Assembly: GCA_022701985.1 (NCBI GenBank)
Contig: JAKONK010000235.1
Location: 1-40,067, forward strand
DNA from: Actinomycetales bacterium
GTDB taxonomy: Bacteria; Actinomycetota; Actinomycetes; Actinomycetales; Quadrisphaeraceae
Reading direction: 5' to 3'
Length of the DNA stretch: 40,067 nt
The position numbers and the translations under genes were made by a program. Positions 1 to 9,462 of this stretch are shown here, piece after piece; positions within the stretch are counted from its first letter, which is position 1, and every line of letters starts with the position of its first letter. The notes under the pieces are model-generated. The model was not told the DNA's origin and ran no database searches. It was given only the letters and a program-made list of their open reading frames with translations.

Positions 1-299
1 GTGCCGTCGGGGAAGTCCGCCGCGTCGAGCACCGTCAGGGTGCCCACCGCCAGGACGCCGACCAGCTCGACCAGCACCGCGGCCAGGGCCACCCGCCAGG
101 AGGCGGGGGTGGAGCGGACCAGCGCGACGGTCGCCACGACGTAGACCAGGCCCGCGAACAGGCTCAGCAGGTAGGCCAGCGGGGCCTCGTCGAAGCGGGC
201 CAGCACCTGGTAGGCACCGCGCACCGTCGCCGACAGGCCCAGGACGGCGTAGACCGCCACCAGCACCCGACCCGGACCGTGGCGCATCCGCGTCCCCAT
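1..299 (-). CDS. Small integral membrane protein (3' end beyond window)
   Basis: The gene is not in the ORF track because its stop lies outside the window, but the minus strand is open from an ATG at 299 (MGTRMRHGPGRVLV) for at least 99 codons. The visible protein has hydrophobic segments at about residues 10-25, 38-62 and 68-90, separated by short charged loops, so it is probably a three- or four-helix membrane protein. I do not recognise a family. It follows the next membrane gene on the same strand after about 40 bp, so the two are probably co-transcribed. The function is unknown. Confidence 0.6.
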   Translation of the reverse strand, partial: MGTRMRHGPGRVLVAVYAVLGLSATVRGAYQVLARFDEAPLAYLLSLFAGLVYVVATVALVRSTPASWRVALAAVLVELVGVLAVGTLTVLDAADFPDG

Positions 300-339
300 C
301 GAACCCTCGGACCCCTCGGACCCCGTCGACCTCACGCGC

Positions 340-702
340 TCAGCCACCGGTCCTCCAGACCTGCTCCAGGCGCACCACGAGGATCGCCGTCGTCGCCGCC
401 GCCACCAGGAGCACGCCCGTGCCCCAGCGCGACTTCTCCCCCACCGCCCAGAACGCCCCCAGCGGGATCACCAGGACGCTGGTGAGCAGGTAGCCGCTGA
501 AGACGACGCCGTCGACGTCGCGGTCGGTCACCGCCAGCGCCACGAACCCGATGACGGCCTGCACCAGCAGGCCCAGCTCCAGCACGGCGGCCCCGATGAG
601 CAGGGGGTCGTCGATGCGCCGGCCGCGGGCGGTGGCCAGGCCGGCGAGCACGGTCACCACCAGGGCCAGCACCCCGGTGGCCCAGGCGAGCACCGGGGTC
701 AC
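340..702 (-). CDS. Small four-helix integral membrane protein, function unknown
   Basis: This 120-residue protein has four hydrophobic stretches at about residues 4-23, 34-57, 68-88 and 95-111 and a short basic C-terminus. The track ORF begins far upstream inside the antisense of the phosphatase gene. The GTG at 702 (VTPVLAWATG) is the first start that leads straight into the first membrane helix, and I prefer it. It lies upstream of the truncated membrane gene on the same strand, which suggests a two-gene unit. It is divergent from the histidine phosphatase, about 105 bp away. I see no catalytic motif and assign no function. Confidence 0.65.
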   Translation of the reverse strand: MTPVLAWATGVLALVVTVLAGLATARGRRIDDPLLIGAAVLELGLLVQAVIGFVALAVTDRDVDGVVFSGYLLTSVLVIPLGAFWAVGEKSRWGTGVLLVAAATTAILVVRLEQVWRTGG

Positions 703-807
703 GCGCGTCCTCCTGCTCGGGCTGGGTCTCGGCCCACCGGTCGGTGGTGGGGGTCGGCGCGCAGCGCGCCGAGCGCATCGTAGGCGGGCCTGGCAGGGTC
801 CCCTGTC

Positions 808-1461
808 GTGAGCCCTGTGAGCACCCCCTCCACCCCGCACCCGGGCCGGCTCCTGCTGCTGCGCCACGGCACCACCGAGTGGTCGGCGACGGGCCGGCAC
901 ACCGGCAGCACCGACGTGCCCCTGACCGGCGCCGGCGAGGAGCAGGCCAGGGCCGCGGGCCCGCTGCTGCGCCACCTGCTGGGCGGGAGCGCCCCCGTCG
1001 CGGTGCTGTCCAGCCCCCGACAGCGGGCGCTGCGGACCGCCGAGCTGGCCGGGCTGGAGGTCACCTCGGTCGACGGCGACCTCGCCGAGTGGGACTACGG
1101 CGCCTACGAGGGGCTCACCACGCCGCAGATCCGCGAGCAGCGCGGTGACGACTGGCGGGTCTTCCGCGACGGGGTGGCGCCCGGTGGCCCGGGCCAGCCG
1201 CCCGGGGAGCAGCTGGCCGACGTCGCCGCCCGCGCGGGCCGCGCCCTGGGGCGGGTGCGCCCCCTGCTGCAGGAGGGGGACGTCGTCGTCGTCGCCCACG
1301 GCCACCTGCTGCGCGTGCTGGCGGCGGTGTGGCTGGAGGCGGACCCCGCGGCCGGTGCGCAGCTGCTGCTGGACACCGCGGCCGCGTGCGTGCTGGACGT
1401 CGAGCACGGCGTGCCCGGGGTGAGGCGCTGGAACCTCACCCCGGACCTGCTCCGCGGGTGA
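808..1461 (+). CDS. Histidine phosphatase family protein (phosphoglycerate mutase-like)
   Basis: This 217-residue protein has the histidine phosphatase hallmark RHGTTEW near residue 19, where the His becomes phosphorylated. It also has a SPRQRALRTAE segment with the second phosphate-binding Arg, an EWDYGAYEGLTT segment, and the late catalytic His in VVVAHGHLLRVLA. These residues and the length fit branch-1 phosphatases rather than glycolytic mutase. The substrate cannot be told from sequence. GTG at 808 is used, and GTG at 817 is equally possible because no clear ribosome-binding site separates them. Its stop and the stop of the convergent iron-binding protein lie together in the palindrome TGAGCGCTCA. 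Confidence 0.9.
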   Translation: MSPVSTPSTPHPGRLLLLRHGTTEWSATGRHTGSTDVPLTGAGEEQARAAGPLLRHLLGGSAPVAVLSSPRQRALRTAELAGLEVTSVDGDLAEWDYGAYEGLTTPQIREQRGDDWRVFRDGVAPGGPGQPPGEQLADVAARAGRALGRVRPLLQEGDVVVVAHGHLLRVLAAVWLEADPAAGAQLLLDTAAACVLDVEHGVPGVRRWNLTPDLLRG

Positions 1462-1465
1462 GCGC

Positions 1466-2538
1466 TCAGGTGACCTTGTTCGCCGACTCCAGGTCGTCGG
1501 CCAGGGCGTTGAGCACACGGGCCTGCTGGACGTAGTCCTGGGAGCCGAAGTACCACGGGTACAGCTGGGAGGCCTGGGCAGCCGGGGTGGGCGCGAACGT
1601 CGGCTGGGCCTTGAGCCCGTCGGCGTCCAGGGCGTCGATGGGGCTGTAGAGGACGACGTCGGGGGTGTACTGCGCCGCGTTCTCCCAGGAGGCCGTCTCC
1701 CAGTAGTACTCGCTGGTGGTCAGCGGGAGGAACTGCACCCCGAGGGACTCGTAGAAGGCCAGCCCCGGGTCGTCGGAGGCCTTGGCCCAGTACATGCCGT
1801 CGCTGGGGGTGGCGTAGAGCGCCCCGACGACCAGGCCCTTGGAGGCGGTGGCGCGCACGCGCTCGCACGCGGCCTCCCAGTCGGCCTGCGCCTGGACGAG
1901 GTCGGCCGAGGACGGGTCGGCGCCGAGGGACTCGGCGAGCTCGGCGTTGCGGGCGATGACCCCCTCGGAGGTGCCCTTCTGGGCGATGGCGACGATGGGG
2001 GCGATCTTCGCGGCGCTGTCCTGCTGGGCCTGGTCGGCGAAGGAGAACAGCTGCTCACCGAGCACCCCGGAGGAGTCGGCGGGGTACCCGGGCACCACGA
2101 GCAGGTCGGGCGCCAGGCCCGCCAGCGCCTCGAGGTCGATCTCGCCGTAGGTGGTGCCCAGGACGGTGACGCCGGAGGTGTCGCGGTCGGCGAAGTTGAG
2201 GTCCTGGTCGAGCTGGTAGCGGTGCCAGACGCCGGTGGGCGCGATGCCGAAGCCCCACAGGGCGCTGACCTGGTCGGCGTACCCGACGATGCGCTGCGGC
2301 ACCGCGTCCAGGGTGACGGTCTGGCCGCGGTCGTCCGTGAAGCTCCACGGTCCCGCCGGCGCCGAGGACGCCCCCTCGGCGGCGGCCTCGCCGGCACCAC
2401 CGCCCGAGCCACCAGAGCCGCAGGCGGCGAGCAGGCCGGCGAGGCCCCCGGCACCGGCCAGGAGCACCGCGCGGCGCGAGGCGCCCGCGGTCGGCAGGTG
2501 GGGTCCCAGCAGCGAGGCGAGGTGGGGGGTGGGGCGGG

Positions 2539-2542
<4 letters not shown>
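1466..2542 (-). CDS. Iron-siderophore ABC transporter substrate-binding lipoprotein
   Basis: This 358-residue periplasmic-binding-type protein is anchored outside the cell. Its N-terminus has a twin-arginine-like ASRRAVLL followed by a hydrophobic run and the lipobox LLAAC, so Cys41 is the likely lipidated residue and export may be by Tat. The mature part has the two-lobe pattern of the FepB/FhuD class, with a DRGQTVTLDAVPQRIVGY entry segment and LEALAGLAPDLLVVPGYP. It is the last gene of the operon and overlaps the ATPase gene by ATGA (2539-2542), which implies translational coupling. Having the binding protein last is less common than having it first. The iron substrate is inferred from family and from the upstream DtxR-type boxes; the exact siderophore is unknown. 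Confidence 0.88.
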
Positions 2543-3536
<994 letters not shown>

Positions 3537-3537
<1 letters not shown>

Positions 3538-4709
3538 CACACGGTCCTCTCTCGGGCTCGTCGCACGAGCAGCCACATCAGGTAGGGGGCTCCGACGATC
3601 GAGGTGACCACCCCGACCGGAACCTCGTTGGGCAGGGTGAAGAGCACGTCGAGGCCGAGGCTGGTGCGGCCCACGCAGTCGGCCAGGACCACCAGCACGG
3701 CGCCCAGCGCGGCGCTGGCCAGCACCGGGGGGCGCCCCCGGGCCGCGCGGCCGGCCAGCCGCAGGGCGACCTGCGGCACGAGCAGCGCCACGAAGCCGAC
3801 CGGGCCGGAGGCGACCACCGCGGCGGCCGCAGCGGCCACCGAGACCACCAGGACCGCGAGCTGGCTGCGCTGCAGCGGCACCCCCAGGGCGCGGGCGGTG
3901 TCGTCGCCCAGCACGAGGGCGTCCAGGCGGTGGCCCAGCACCACGGCGAGCGGCAGCAGCACCGCCAGCGCGACGCCGGCCTGGGCGACCTGCTCCCAGC
4001 CCCGGCCCGACAGCGAGCCCGACAGGAACCGGACGGCCTGGGCGGCCCACTCCAGCCGCGCACCGATGAGCATCCAGGAGATCAGGCCCTGCAGCGCCGC
4101 GGCGATGCCGATGCCGACCAGCACCAGGCGGGTGCCGTGGACCCCGTGGCGCCAGGCCAGCACGTAGATGAGGACGGCGGTGCCCATCGCCCCCAGCCCC
4201 GCGGCCAGCGGCACGCCCACCGCGGCGAGCGGACCGGCCAGGGAGGGCGCGGCCGTCGCGGCCAGGATGACGACGACGGCGCCGGCCGCGGCCCCCCGGT
4301 CGACCCCGAGGACGTCGGGGCTGGCCAGCGGGTTGCGCGCGAAGGCCTGCAGCAGGGCCCCGGACAGGCCCAGCAGGGCTCCCACGGCCACGGCGGTGCT
4401 GGTGCGGGGCAGGCGGAGCTCGGTCACCACGAAGCGGGCGCCCCGGTCTCCCCCGCCGGCCAGCACCGAGAACACCTCCCCCAGGCCCAGCTGGGCGGAG
4501 CCGCGGGACAGGTCGACCGCGACCACCAGGACCAGCAGCCCCAGGGCGGCGAGCACGAGGCCGACCGAGCGCCCGCCGACCCGCAGCGAGACCCTCCCGG
4601 CGCGCACGGCCCGCCCGCCGCGCGGCGGCGCCAGCACCGGGCTGCTCGCCGGGCTGCTCGCCGGGCTGCTCACAGGGCTGCTCACCGGGCTGCTCACCGG
4701 GCTGCTCAC
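3537..4709 (-). CDS. FecCD-family iron-siderophore ABC permease (second permease)
   Basis: This 390-residue multi-spanning permease of the FecCD/BtuC type has family motifs such as LRLPRTSTAVAVGALLGLSG, FARNPLASPDVLGV and GPVGFVALLVPQVALRLAG. It would form the channel with the other permease. The core matches the usual ~340-350 residues. The extra N-terminus is made of V/A-S-S-P repeats encoded by six 12-bp units. GTG 4709 overlaps the upstream stop as GTGA, and three further GTG codons occur one per repeat unit, so the true start among them is uncertain. It is co-translated with the downstream ATPase through TGATG. Confidence 0.9.
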
Positions 4710-4710
4710 A
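4639..4710. repeat. 12-bp tandem repeat, six units, carrying the permease start codon
   Basis: Six units of gggctgctcNNN run without interruption. On the minus strand each unit reads GTG or GCG, AGC, AGC, CCN, coding V/A-S-S-P. The first unit contains both the annotated GTG start and the TGA stop of the preceding permease. The next three also have GTG in frame. Confidence 0.92.
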
Positions 4711-5860
4711 GGGTCACCAGCCGGAGGCGGCGCACCAGGACCACGAAGGCGGGCCCGCCGAGGACGGCCAGCACCACCCCGACGGGCACCTCGCCGGCCC
4801 CGGCGACCAGGCGCCCCAGGACGTCCGCGACGAGCACCAGCGCGGCGCCGACCAGGCCCGCCACCGGCAGCAGCCAGCGGTGCACGGGCCCCACGAGGGC
4901 GCGGGCCACGTGCGGGACGACCAGGCCGACGAACGCGACCGGGCCGCAGGCGGCCGTGGCCGCTCCCACCAGGGCGACGATGCCGGCCACGCCGAGCACC
5001 CGGGCCGGGCCGACCCGCAGGCCCGCCCCGCGGGCGACGTCGTCCCCCAGTGCCAGCAGGTCCAGGGCCCGCGCGCCGGCGAGGCCGAGCACCAGGCCGA
5101 CGGCGGCCACCGGGGCCGCCAGGGCGACGACGCCGGGGGGCCCGGTCAGCGCCCCGACGGCCCAGTACCGGTAGGCCTGCAGCGCGGTGGCGTCGGCGAG
5201 GACCACGGCCTGCGACAGCGACCCCAGCAGGGCGGTCACGGCAGCGCCCGCCAGGACCAGGGTGAGCGGGTCGGTGAGGCCGCGGGAGCGGGCGCCGCCC
5301 AGGGCGATCCCGACGACGACGAGGGCCCCGACGGCCGCGCCGAGCAGCGCTGCGCCGACGGTGACCTGCGGCGGCAGGACGCCGTCGGCGCCGATCGCGG
5401 TGGCGGCCAGCACCACCGCGAGGGCGGCGCCCTGGGTGACTCCGAGCAGGCCCGGGTCTGCCAGCGGGTTGCGGGTGTGGCCCTGCATGAGGCCGCCGGC
5501 GACGCCGAGCGCGGCACCGGCGAGCAGCCCGAGCAGGGTGCGGGGCACCCGCAGCTGCCAGACGATGACGGCGCTCTCCGGGGCCCCGGGGGCTGCAGCG
5601 GGTGCGGGCCCGGCGGCGAGCGCCCCGACGACCTGGTCCAGCGGCAGGGACCTGGACCCCAGGGCCAGGCTGGCGACCACCGCGGCCACCACCAGCACCA
5701 GGAGGCCTGCGAGGACCGCCCGGCGCGAGGCTGCGCGGGACGCGGGGCTCGAGGCGCTGCCCGCGCTGCCCGCGCTGCCCGCGCTGCCCGCGCTGCCCGC
5801 GCTGCCCGCGCTGCCCGCGCTGCCCGCACGGGGCGCGCTCGGGTCCGCCGTCGTGGTCAC
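4706..5860 (-). CDS. FecCD-family iron-siderophore ABC permease (first gene of operon)
   Basis: This 384-residue permease has the FecCD pattern: LRVPRTLLGLLAGAALGVAG, QGHTRNPLADPGLLGV and GPVAFVGLVVPHVARALVG, with about nine or ten membrane helices. Before the first helix lies an AGS repeat (eight 9-bp units) that is probably a disordered cytoplasmic tail. The start is GTG 5860. The minus-strand box TAACCT ends 7 nt before it and there is no Shine-Dalgarno sequence, so a leaderless transcript is likely. It heads the operon permease-permease-ATPase-binding protein and lies behind two DtxR/IdeR-type boxes, so repression in iron-replete cells is inferred. Confidence 0.92.
   Translation of the reverse strand: MTTTADPSAPRAGSAGSAGSAGSAGSAGSAGSAGSASSPASRAASRRAVLAGLLVLVVAAVVASLALGSRSLPLDQVVGALAAGPAPAAAPGAPESAVIVWQLRVPRTLLGLLAGAALGVAGGLMQGHTRNPLADPGLLGVTQGAALAVVLAATAIGADGVLPPQVTVGAALLGAAVGALVVVGIALGGARSRGLTDPLTLVLAGAAVTALLGSLSQAVVLADATALQAYRYWAVGALTGPPGVVALAAPVAAVGLVLGLAGARALDLLALGDDVARGAGLRVGPARVLGVAGIVALVGAATAACGPVAFVGLVVPHVARALVGPVHRWLLPVAGLVGAALVLVADVLGRLVAGAGEVPVGVVLAVLGGPAFVVLVRRLRLVTL
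5757..5828. repeat. 9-bp tandem repeat, eight units (AGS repeat in permease N-terminus)
   Basis: Eight copies of ctgcccgcg (the last ends in a) are almost identical, which suggests recent expansion. They code an Ala-Gly-Ser repeat upstream of the first transmembrane helix of the first iron permease. Confidence 0.95.
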
Positions 5861-5865
5861 GGCGG

Positions 5866-5884
5866 TGAGGTTAGCCTGCCCTCA
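5866..5884. promoter_or_regulatory. DtxR/IdeR-type iron box 1
   Basis: The 19-bp sequence TGAGGTTAGCCTGCCCTCA matches the known DtxR/IdeR consensus TWAGGTWAGSCTWACCTWA at 15 of 19 positions. It is itself a palindrome with 7 of 9 paired positions. It covers the -10-like TAACCT of the iron operon (minus strand) and ends 6 bp before the GTG start, so a bound repressor would block RNA polymerase. Binding by an iron-dependent repressor is inferred. Confidence 0.8.
5868..5873 (-). promoter_or_regulatory. -10 box of iron operon, leaderless start
   Basis: TAACCT on the minus strand lies 7 nt before the GTG at 5860, which would place transcription start at the first base of the start codon. No convincing -35 was seen. 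The box lies inside iron box 1. Confidence 0.6.
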
Positions 5885-5904
5885 CCCAGCGGACGACACC
5901 GGGG

Positions 5905-5923
5905 TGAGGGCAGCCTCACCTCA
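5905..5923. promoter_or_regulatory. DtxR/IdeR-type iron box 2
   Basis: TGAGGGCAGCCTCACCTCA shares the pattern TGAGGnnAGCCTnnCCTCA with box 1 and matches the consensus at about 14 of 19 positions. Its centre is 39 bp from that of box 1. It overlaps the stop codon of the pyruvate carboxylase gene. A second dimer pair binding cooperatively is plausible. Confidence 0.65.
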
Positions 5924-8900
5924 CGCGCCTCGGGCGGGGGTGACCTCGACGACGAGGTCGCCGCCCTCCACCTGCTGCACCGCCCCCAGGGCCAGGCGGG
6001 CGACCCGGCCGGCGACCGGGGTGGTGATGGACGCCTCCATCTTCATGGCCTCGATGGTCGCGACGGTGGCACCGGCCTCGACGTCGTCGCCCTCGGCGAC
6101 GACGAGGGTGACGACCCCGGCGAAGGGGGCGGCCACGTGGCCGGGGCGGGCGGGGTCGGCCTTCTCTGCGCTCTTGACGTCCACGGCGAGGGTGCGGTCG
6201 CGGACGGCGACGGGGCGCAGCTGCCCGTTGAGCACCGTCATGACGGTGCGCACGCCCTTCTCGTCGGGCTCCCCCACCGCCTCGAGCTCGGCGATGAGGG
6301 CGACGCCGCGACCGAGGTGGATCGTGGACTCCACCCCCCGCCGCAGGCCGTAGAGGTAGTCGCGGGTGTCGAGGACGGAGACGTCGCCGTGGGCCTCCCG
6401 GGTGCTGGCGAGCTCGGCGGACGGGCCGGGGAAGAGCAGGCGGTTCAGCAGGTCCTGGCGGTTCCTGCTGGAGGCGGCACCGGGTGCCGCGAGCGCGGCG
6501 GCGTCGGCCTCGGACAGGGGGGTCTCGCGGGGGCGGGCGGCGGGGCGCCCGGCGAGGGCCTTGGTGCGGAAGGGCTCGGGCCAACCGCCGGGCGGGTCGC
6601 CGAGCTCTCCGGAGAGGAAGGCGATGACGGAGTCGGGGACGTCGTAGCGCTGGGGGTCGGCGGCGAAGTCCTCCGGGTCGGCTCCGACGGCGACGAGGTG
6701 GAGGGCGAGGTCTCCGACGACCTTGGAGGAGGGGGTGACCTTGACGAGGTGCCCCAGGGTGCGGTCGGCGGCGTGGTACATCGCCTCGACCTGCTCGAAG
6801 CGCTCCCCCAGGCCGAGGGCGATGGCCTGCTGGCGCAGGTTGGAGAGCTGGCCACCGGGAATCTCGTGGTCGTACACGCGTCCGGTGGGGGCGCTGAGGC
6901 CGGACTCGAAGGGGGCGTAGAGGCGGCGGACGGCCTCCCAGTAGGGCTCGAGGTCCATGACGGCGCGCAGGTCGAGGCCGGTGTCGCGAGGGGTGTGGCG
7001 CAGGGCGGCGACCAGGGCGGAGGCGGCGGGCTGGCTGGTGGTGCCGGCCATGGGGGCGCTGGCGGTGTCGACGGCGTCGACGCCGGCGGCCACGGCGGAC
7101 CACAGGGTGGCGAGCTGGCCGCCGGCGGTGTCGTGGGTGTGGAGGTGGACGGGGAGGTCGAACCGCTCCCGCAGCGCCGTGACCAGGGTGGCGGCGGCGG
7201 GGGCGCGCAGGAGGCCGGCCATGTCCTTGATGGCCAGGACGTGGGCGCCGGCGTCGACGACCTGCTCGGCCAGGCGGAGGTAGTAGTCGAGCGTGTACAG
7301 GTGTTCGGAGGGGTCGGACAGGTCGGAGGTGTAGCACAGGGCGACCTCGGCCACGGTCGTGCCGGTCTCCAGGACGGCGTCGACCGCCGGGCGCATCTGG
7401 GAGACGTCGTTGAGGGCGTCGAAGACGCGGAAGACGTCGACGCCGGTGGCGGCGGCCTCGGTGACGAAGGCGCGGGTGACGGCCTCGGGGTAGGGGGTGT
7501 AGCCGACGGTGTTGCGCCCGCGCAGGAGCATCTGGAGGGCCTGGTTGGGCATGGCCTCGCGCAGGGCGGCGAGGCGGTCCCAGGGGTCCTCTCCCAGGAA
7601 GCGCAGGGCGACGTCGTAGGTGGCGCCTCCCCAGCACTCCACCGAGAGCAGGCCGGGGGTGGCGCGGGCGACGTGGGGGGCCACGGCGACCAGGTCGCGG
7701 GTGCGCACCCTGGTGGCCAGCAGGCTCTGGTGGGCGTCGCGGAAGGTGGTGTCGGTGACGGCGACCGCGGTCTGCTCGCGCAGGGCGCGGGCCCAGCCGG
7801 CCGGGCCGAGCTCGGCCAGGCGCTGGCGGGAGCCGGGCGGGGGCGGGGCGGACAGGTCGGTGGCGGGCAGCTTCTCCGCCGGGGAGAGCGAGGCCCGGGC
7901 CTCCCCGTGGGGGCGGTGCACGGTGACGTCGGCCAGGTAGGTCATCAGCTTGGTGCCGCGGTCGGCCGGGGTGCGGGCGGTGAGCAGCTCCGGGCGCTCC
8001 TCGATGAAGGAGGTCGCGACGTCGCCGGCGGTGAAGGCCGGGTCGTCCAGGACCGCCTGCAGGAAGGGGATGTTGGTGCTGACCCCCCGGATGCGGAACT
8101 CCGCGAGCGCCCGGCGCTGGCGGCGGACGGCGGTGGCGAGGTCGCGGCCGCGGCAGGTGACCTTGACGAGCATGGAGTCGAAGTGGGCGCTGATCTCGAC
8201 GCCGGTGTCGATGGTGCCGCCGTCCAGGCGGACGCCGGCGCCGGCGGCGGAGCGGTAGGCGGTGATGGTGCCGGTGTCGGGGCGGAAGCCGTTGGCGGGG
8301 TCCTCGGTGGTGACGCGGCACTGCAGGGCGGCGCCGCGCAGCACGATCGCGTCCTGGGTGAGGCCGAGGTCGACGAGGGTCTCCCCGGAGGCGATGCGCA
8401 TCTGCGCCTGGACGAGGTCGACGTCGGTGACCTCCTCGGTGACGGTGTGCTCGACCTGGATGCGGGGGTTCATCTCGATGAAGACGTGCTGGCCGGCGCG
8501 CTCCCCGGCGGTCTCGACGAGGAACTCCACGGTGCCGGCGTTGACGTAGCCGATGGAGCGGGCGAAGGCGAGGGCGTCGCGGGTCATGGCGGCGCGCAGG
8601 TCGGGGTCGAGGTTGGGCGCGGGGGCGATCTCGATGACCTTCTGGTGGCGCCGCTGCACGGAGCAGTCGCGCTCGAACAGGTGGACGAGGCCGTCGGGAC
8701 CGCCGGTGCCGTCGGCGAGGACCTGCACCTCGATGTGGCGGGGCCGCAGCACGGCCTGCTCGAGGAAGACGGTGGGGTCGCCGAAGGCGCCCTCGGCCTC
8801 GCGCATGGCGGTGGCCAGGGCCTCGGGCAGGGCCGCGGGGGTGTCGACGCGGCGCATGCCGCGCCCCCCGCCGCCGGCGACGGCCTTGACGAAGACGGGG

Positions 8901-9358
8901 AAGCCGACGTCCTCGGCGGCGGCGACCAGCTCGGCGACGTCGGCCGAGGGCGCCGACGAGCGCAGCACGGGAATGCCGGCCTCCCGGGCCGCCGCGAGCG
9001 CCCGGACCTTGTTGCCCGCGAGCTCCAGCACCCCCGGCGGGGGGCCGACGAAGGCGATGCCGGCGTCGGCGCACGCCTGGGCCAGGCGCGGGTTCTCCGA
9101 GAGGAACCCGTAGCCGGGGTAGACCGCGTCGGCCCCGGACTCCCTGGCGACCCGGACGACCTCCTCGACGTCGAGGTAGGCGCGCACGGGGTGGCCGCGC
9201 TCCCCGATGCGGTAGGCCTCGTCGGCCTTGATGCGGTGGACGGCGCCGCGGTCCTCGTGGGGGAAGACCGCGACGGTGCGGGCTCCCAGCTCCACGGCGG
9301 CGCGGAAGGCGCGGACCGCGATCTCCCCGCGGTTGGCGACCAGGACCTTGCGGAACAC
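5921..9358 (-). CDS. pyc: Pyruvate carboxylase
   Basis: This 1145-residue single-chain enzyme carboxylates pyruvate to oxaloacetate using ATP and biotin, replenishing the TCA cycle. The length and domain order are standard. The N-terminal biotin carboxylase (FRKVLVANRGEIAVRAFRAA start, GGGGRGMRRV ATP loop, EMNPRIQVEHTVTEE) covers about residues 1-455. The carboxyltransferase (DTTFRDAHQSLLATRVRT, GGATYDVALRFL) is at about 535-800, followed by the PYC/OADA domain. The biotinyl domain at the C-terminus has EAMKMEA, with Lys1106 the likely biotin site. The GTG start at 9358 follows GGAGG with a 4-nt gap. A -10-like TACGGT (9403-9408) suggests its own promoter. Confidence 0.97.
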   Translation of the reverse strand: MFRKVLVANRGEIAVRAFRAAVELGARTVAVFPHEDRGAVHRIKADEAYRIGERGHPVRAYLDVEEVVRVARESGADAVYPGYGFLSENPRLAQACADAGIAFVGPPPGVLELAGNKVRALAAAREAGIPVLRSSAPSADVAELVAAAEDVGFPVFVKAVAGGGGRGMRRVDTPAALPEALATAMREAEGAFGDPTVFLEQAVLRPRHIEVQVLADGTGGPDGLVHLFERDCSVQRRHQKVIEIAPAPNLDPDLRAAMTRDALAFARSIGYVNAGTVEFLVETAGERAGQHVFIEMNPRIQVEHTVTEEVTDVDLVQAQMRIASGETLVDLGLTQDAIVLRGAALQCRVTTEDPANGFRPDTGTITAYRSAAGAGVRLDGGTIDTGVEISAHFDSMLVKVTCRGRDLATAVRRQRRALAEFRIRGVSTNIPFLQAVLDDPAFTAGDVATSFIEERPELLTARTPADRGTKLMTYLADVTVHRPHGEARASLSPAEKLPATDLSAPPPPGSRQRLAELGPAGWARALREQTAVAVTDTTFRDAHQSLLATRVRTRDLVAVAPHVARATPGLLSVECWGGATYDVALRFLGEDPWDRLAALREAMPNQALQMLLRGRNTVGYTPYPEAVTRAFVTEAAATGVDVFRVFDALNDVSQMRPAVDAVLETGTTVAEVALCYTSDLSDPSEHLYTLDYYLRLAEQVVDAGAHVLAIKDMAGLLRAPAAATLVTALRERFDLPVHLHTHDTAGGQLATLWSAVAAGVDAVDTASAPMAGTTSQPAASALVAALRHTPRDTGLDLRAVMDLEPYWEAVRRLYAPFESGLSAPTGRVYDHEIPGGQLSNLRQQAIALGLGERFEQVEAMYHAADRTLGHLVKVTPSSKVVGDLALHLVAVGADPEDFAADPQRYDVPDSVIAFLSGELGDPPGGWPEPFRTKALAGRPAARPRETPLSEADAAALAAPGAASSRNRQDLLNRLLFPGPSAELASTREAHGDVSVLDTRDYLYGLRRGVESTIHLGRGVALIAELEAVGEPDEKGVRTVMTVLNGQLRPVAVRDRTLAVDVKSAEKADPARPGHVAAPFAGVVTLVVAEGDDVEAGATVATIEAMKMEASITTPVAGRVARLALGAVQQVEGGDLVVEVTPARGA

Positions 9359-9402
9359 GGGACCTCCAGGAGGACGGCGCGGCTCACGACGGGTGTCCAG
9401 GG

Positions 9403-9408
9403 ACCGTA
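9403..9408 (-). promoter_or_regulatory. Possible -10 box of pyc
   Basis: TACGGT on the minus strand lies 44 nt before the pyc GTG, leaving a leader of about 37 nt that contains the GGAGG ribosome-binding site. No clear -35 was seen. Confidence 0.4.
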
Positions 9409-9449
9409 GCGGGGGCCGATCACGACGCGCACCCCGCCGGAGGCCCCCC

Positions 9450-9455
9450 TAGGTT
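9450..9455 (+). promoter_or_regulatory. -10 box of PPOX gene, leaderless start
   Basis: TAGGTT is followed by exactly 7 nt and the ATG at 9463, and no ribosome-binding site is present. This fits a leaderless actinobacterial promoter. Confidence 0.55.
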
Positions 9456-9462
9456 GCTGGCC

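Noticed and set aside
5757-5828. Direct repeats as a CRISPR array
   Set aside because: The units are 9 bp with no spacers, lie in frame in a permease gene, and no cas gene is present.
4880-9409. 1509-codon open frame on the plus strand
   Set aside because: It lies antisense to the iron permease and pyc genes, which have clear domains. Its Gly/Asp/Val/Glu-rich translation has no motif and is a GC-driven shadow.
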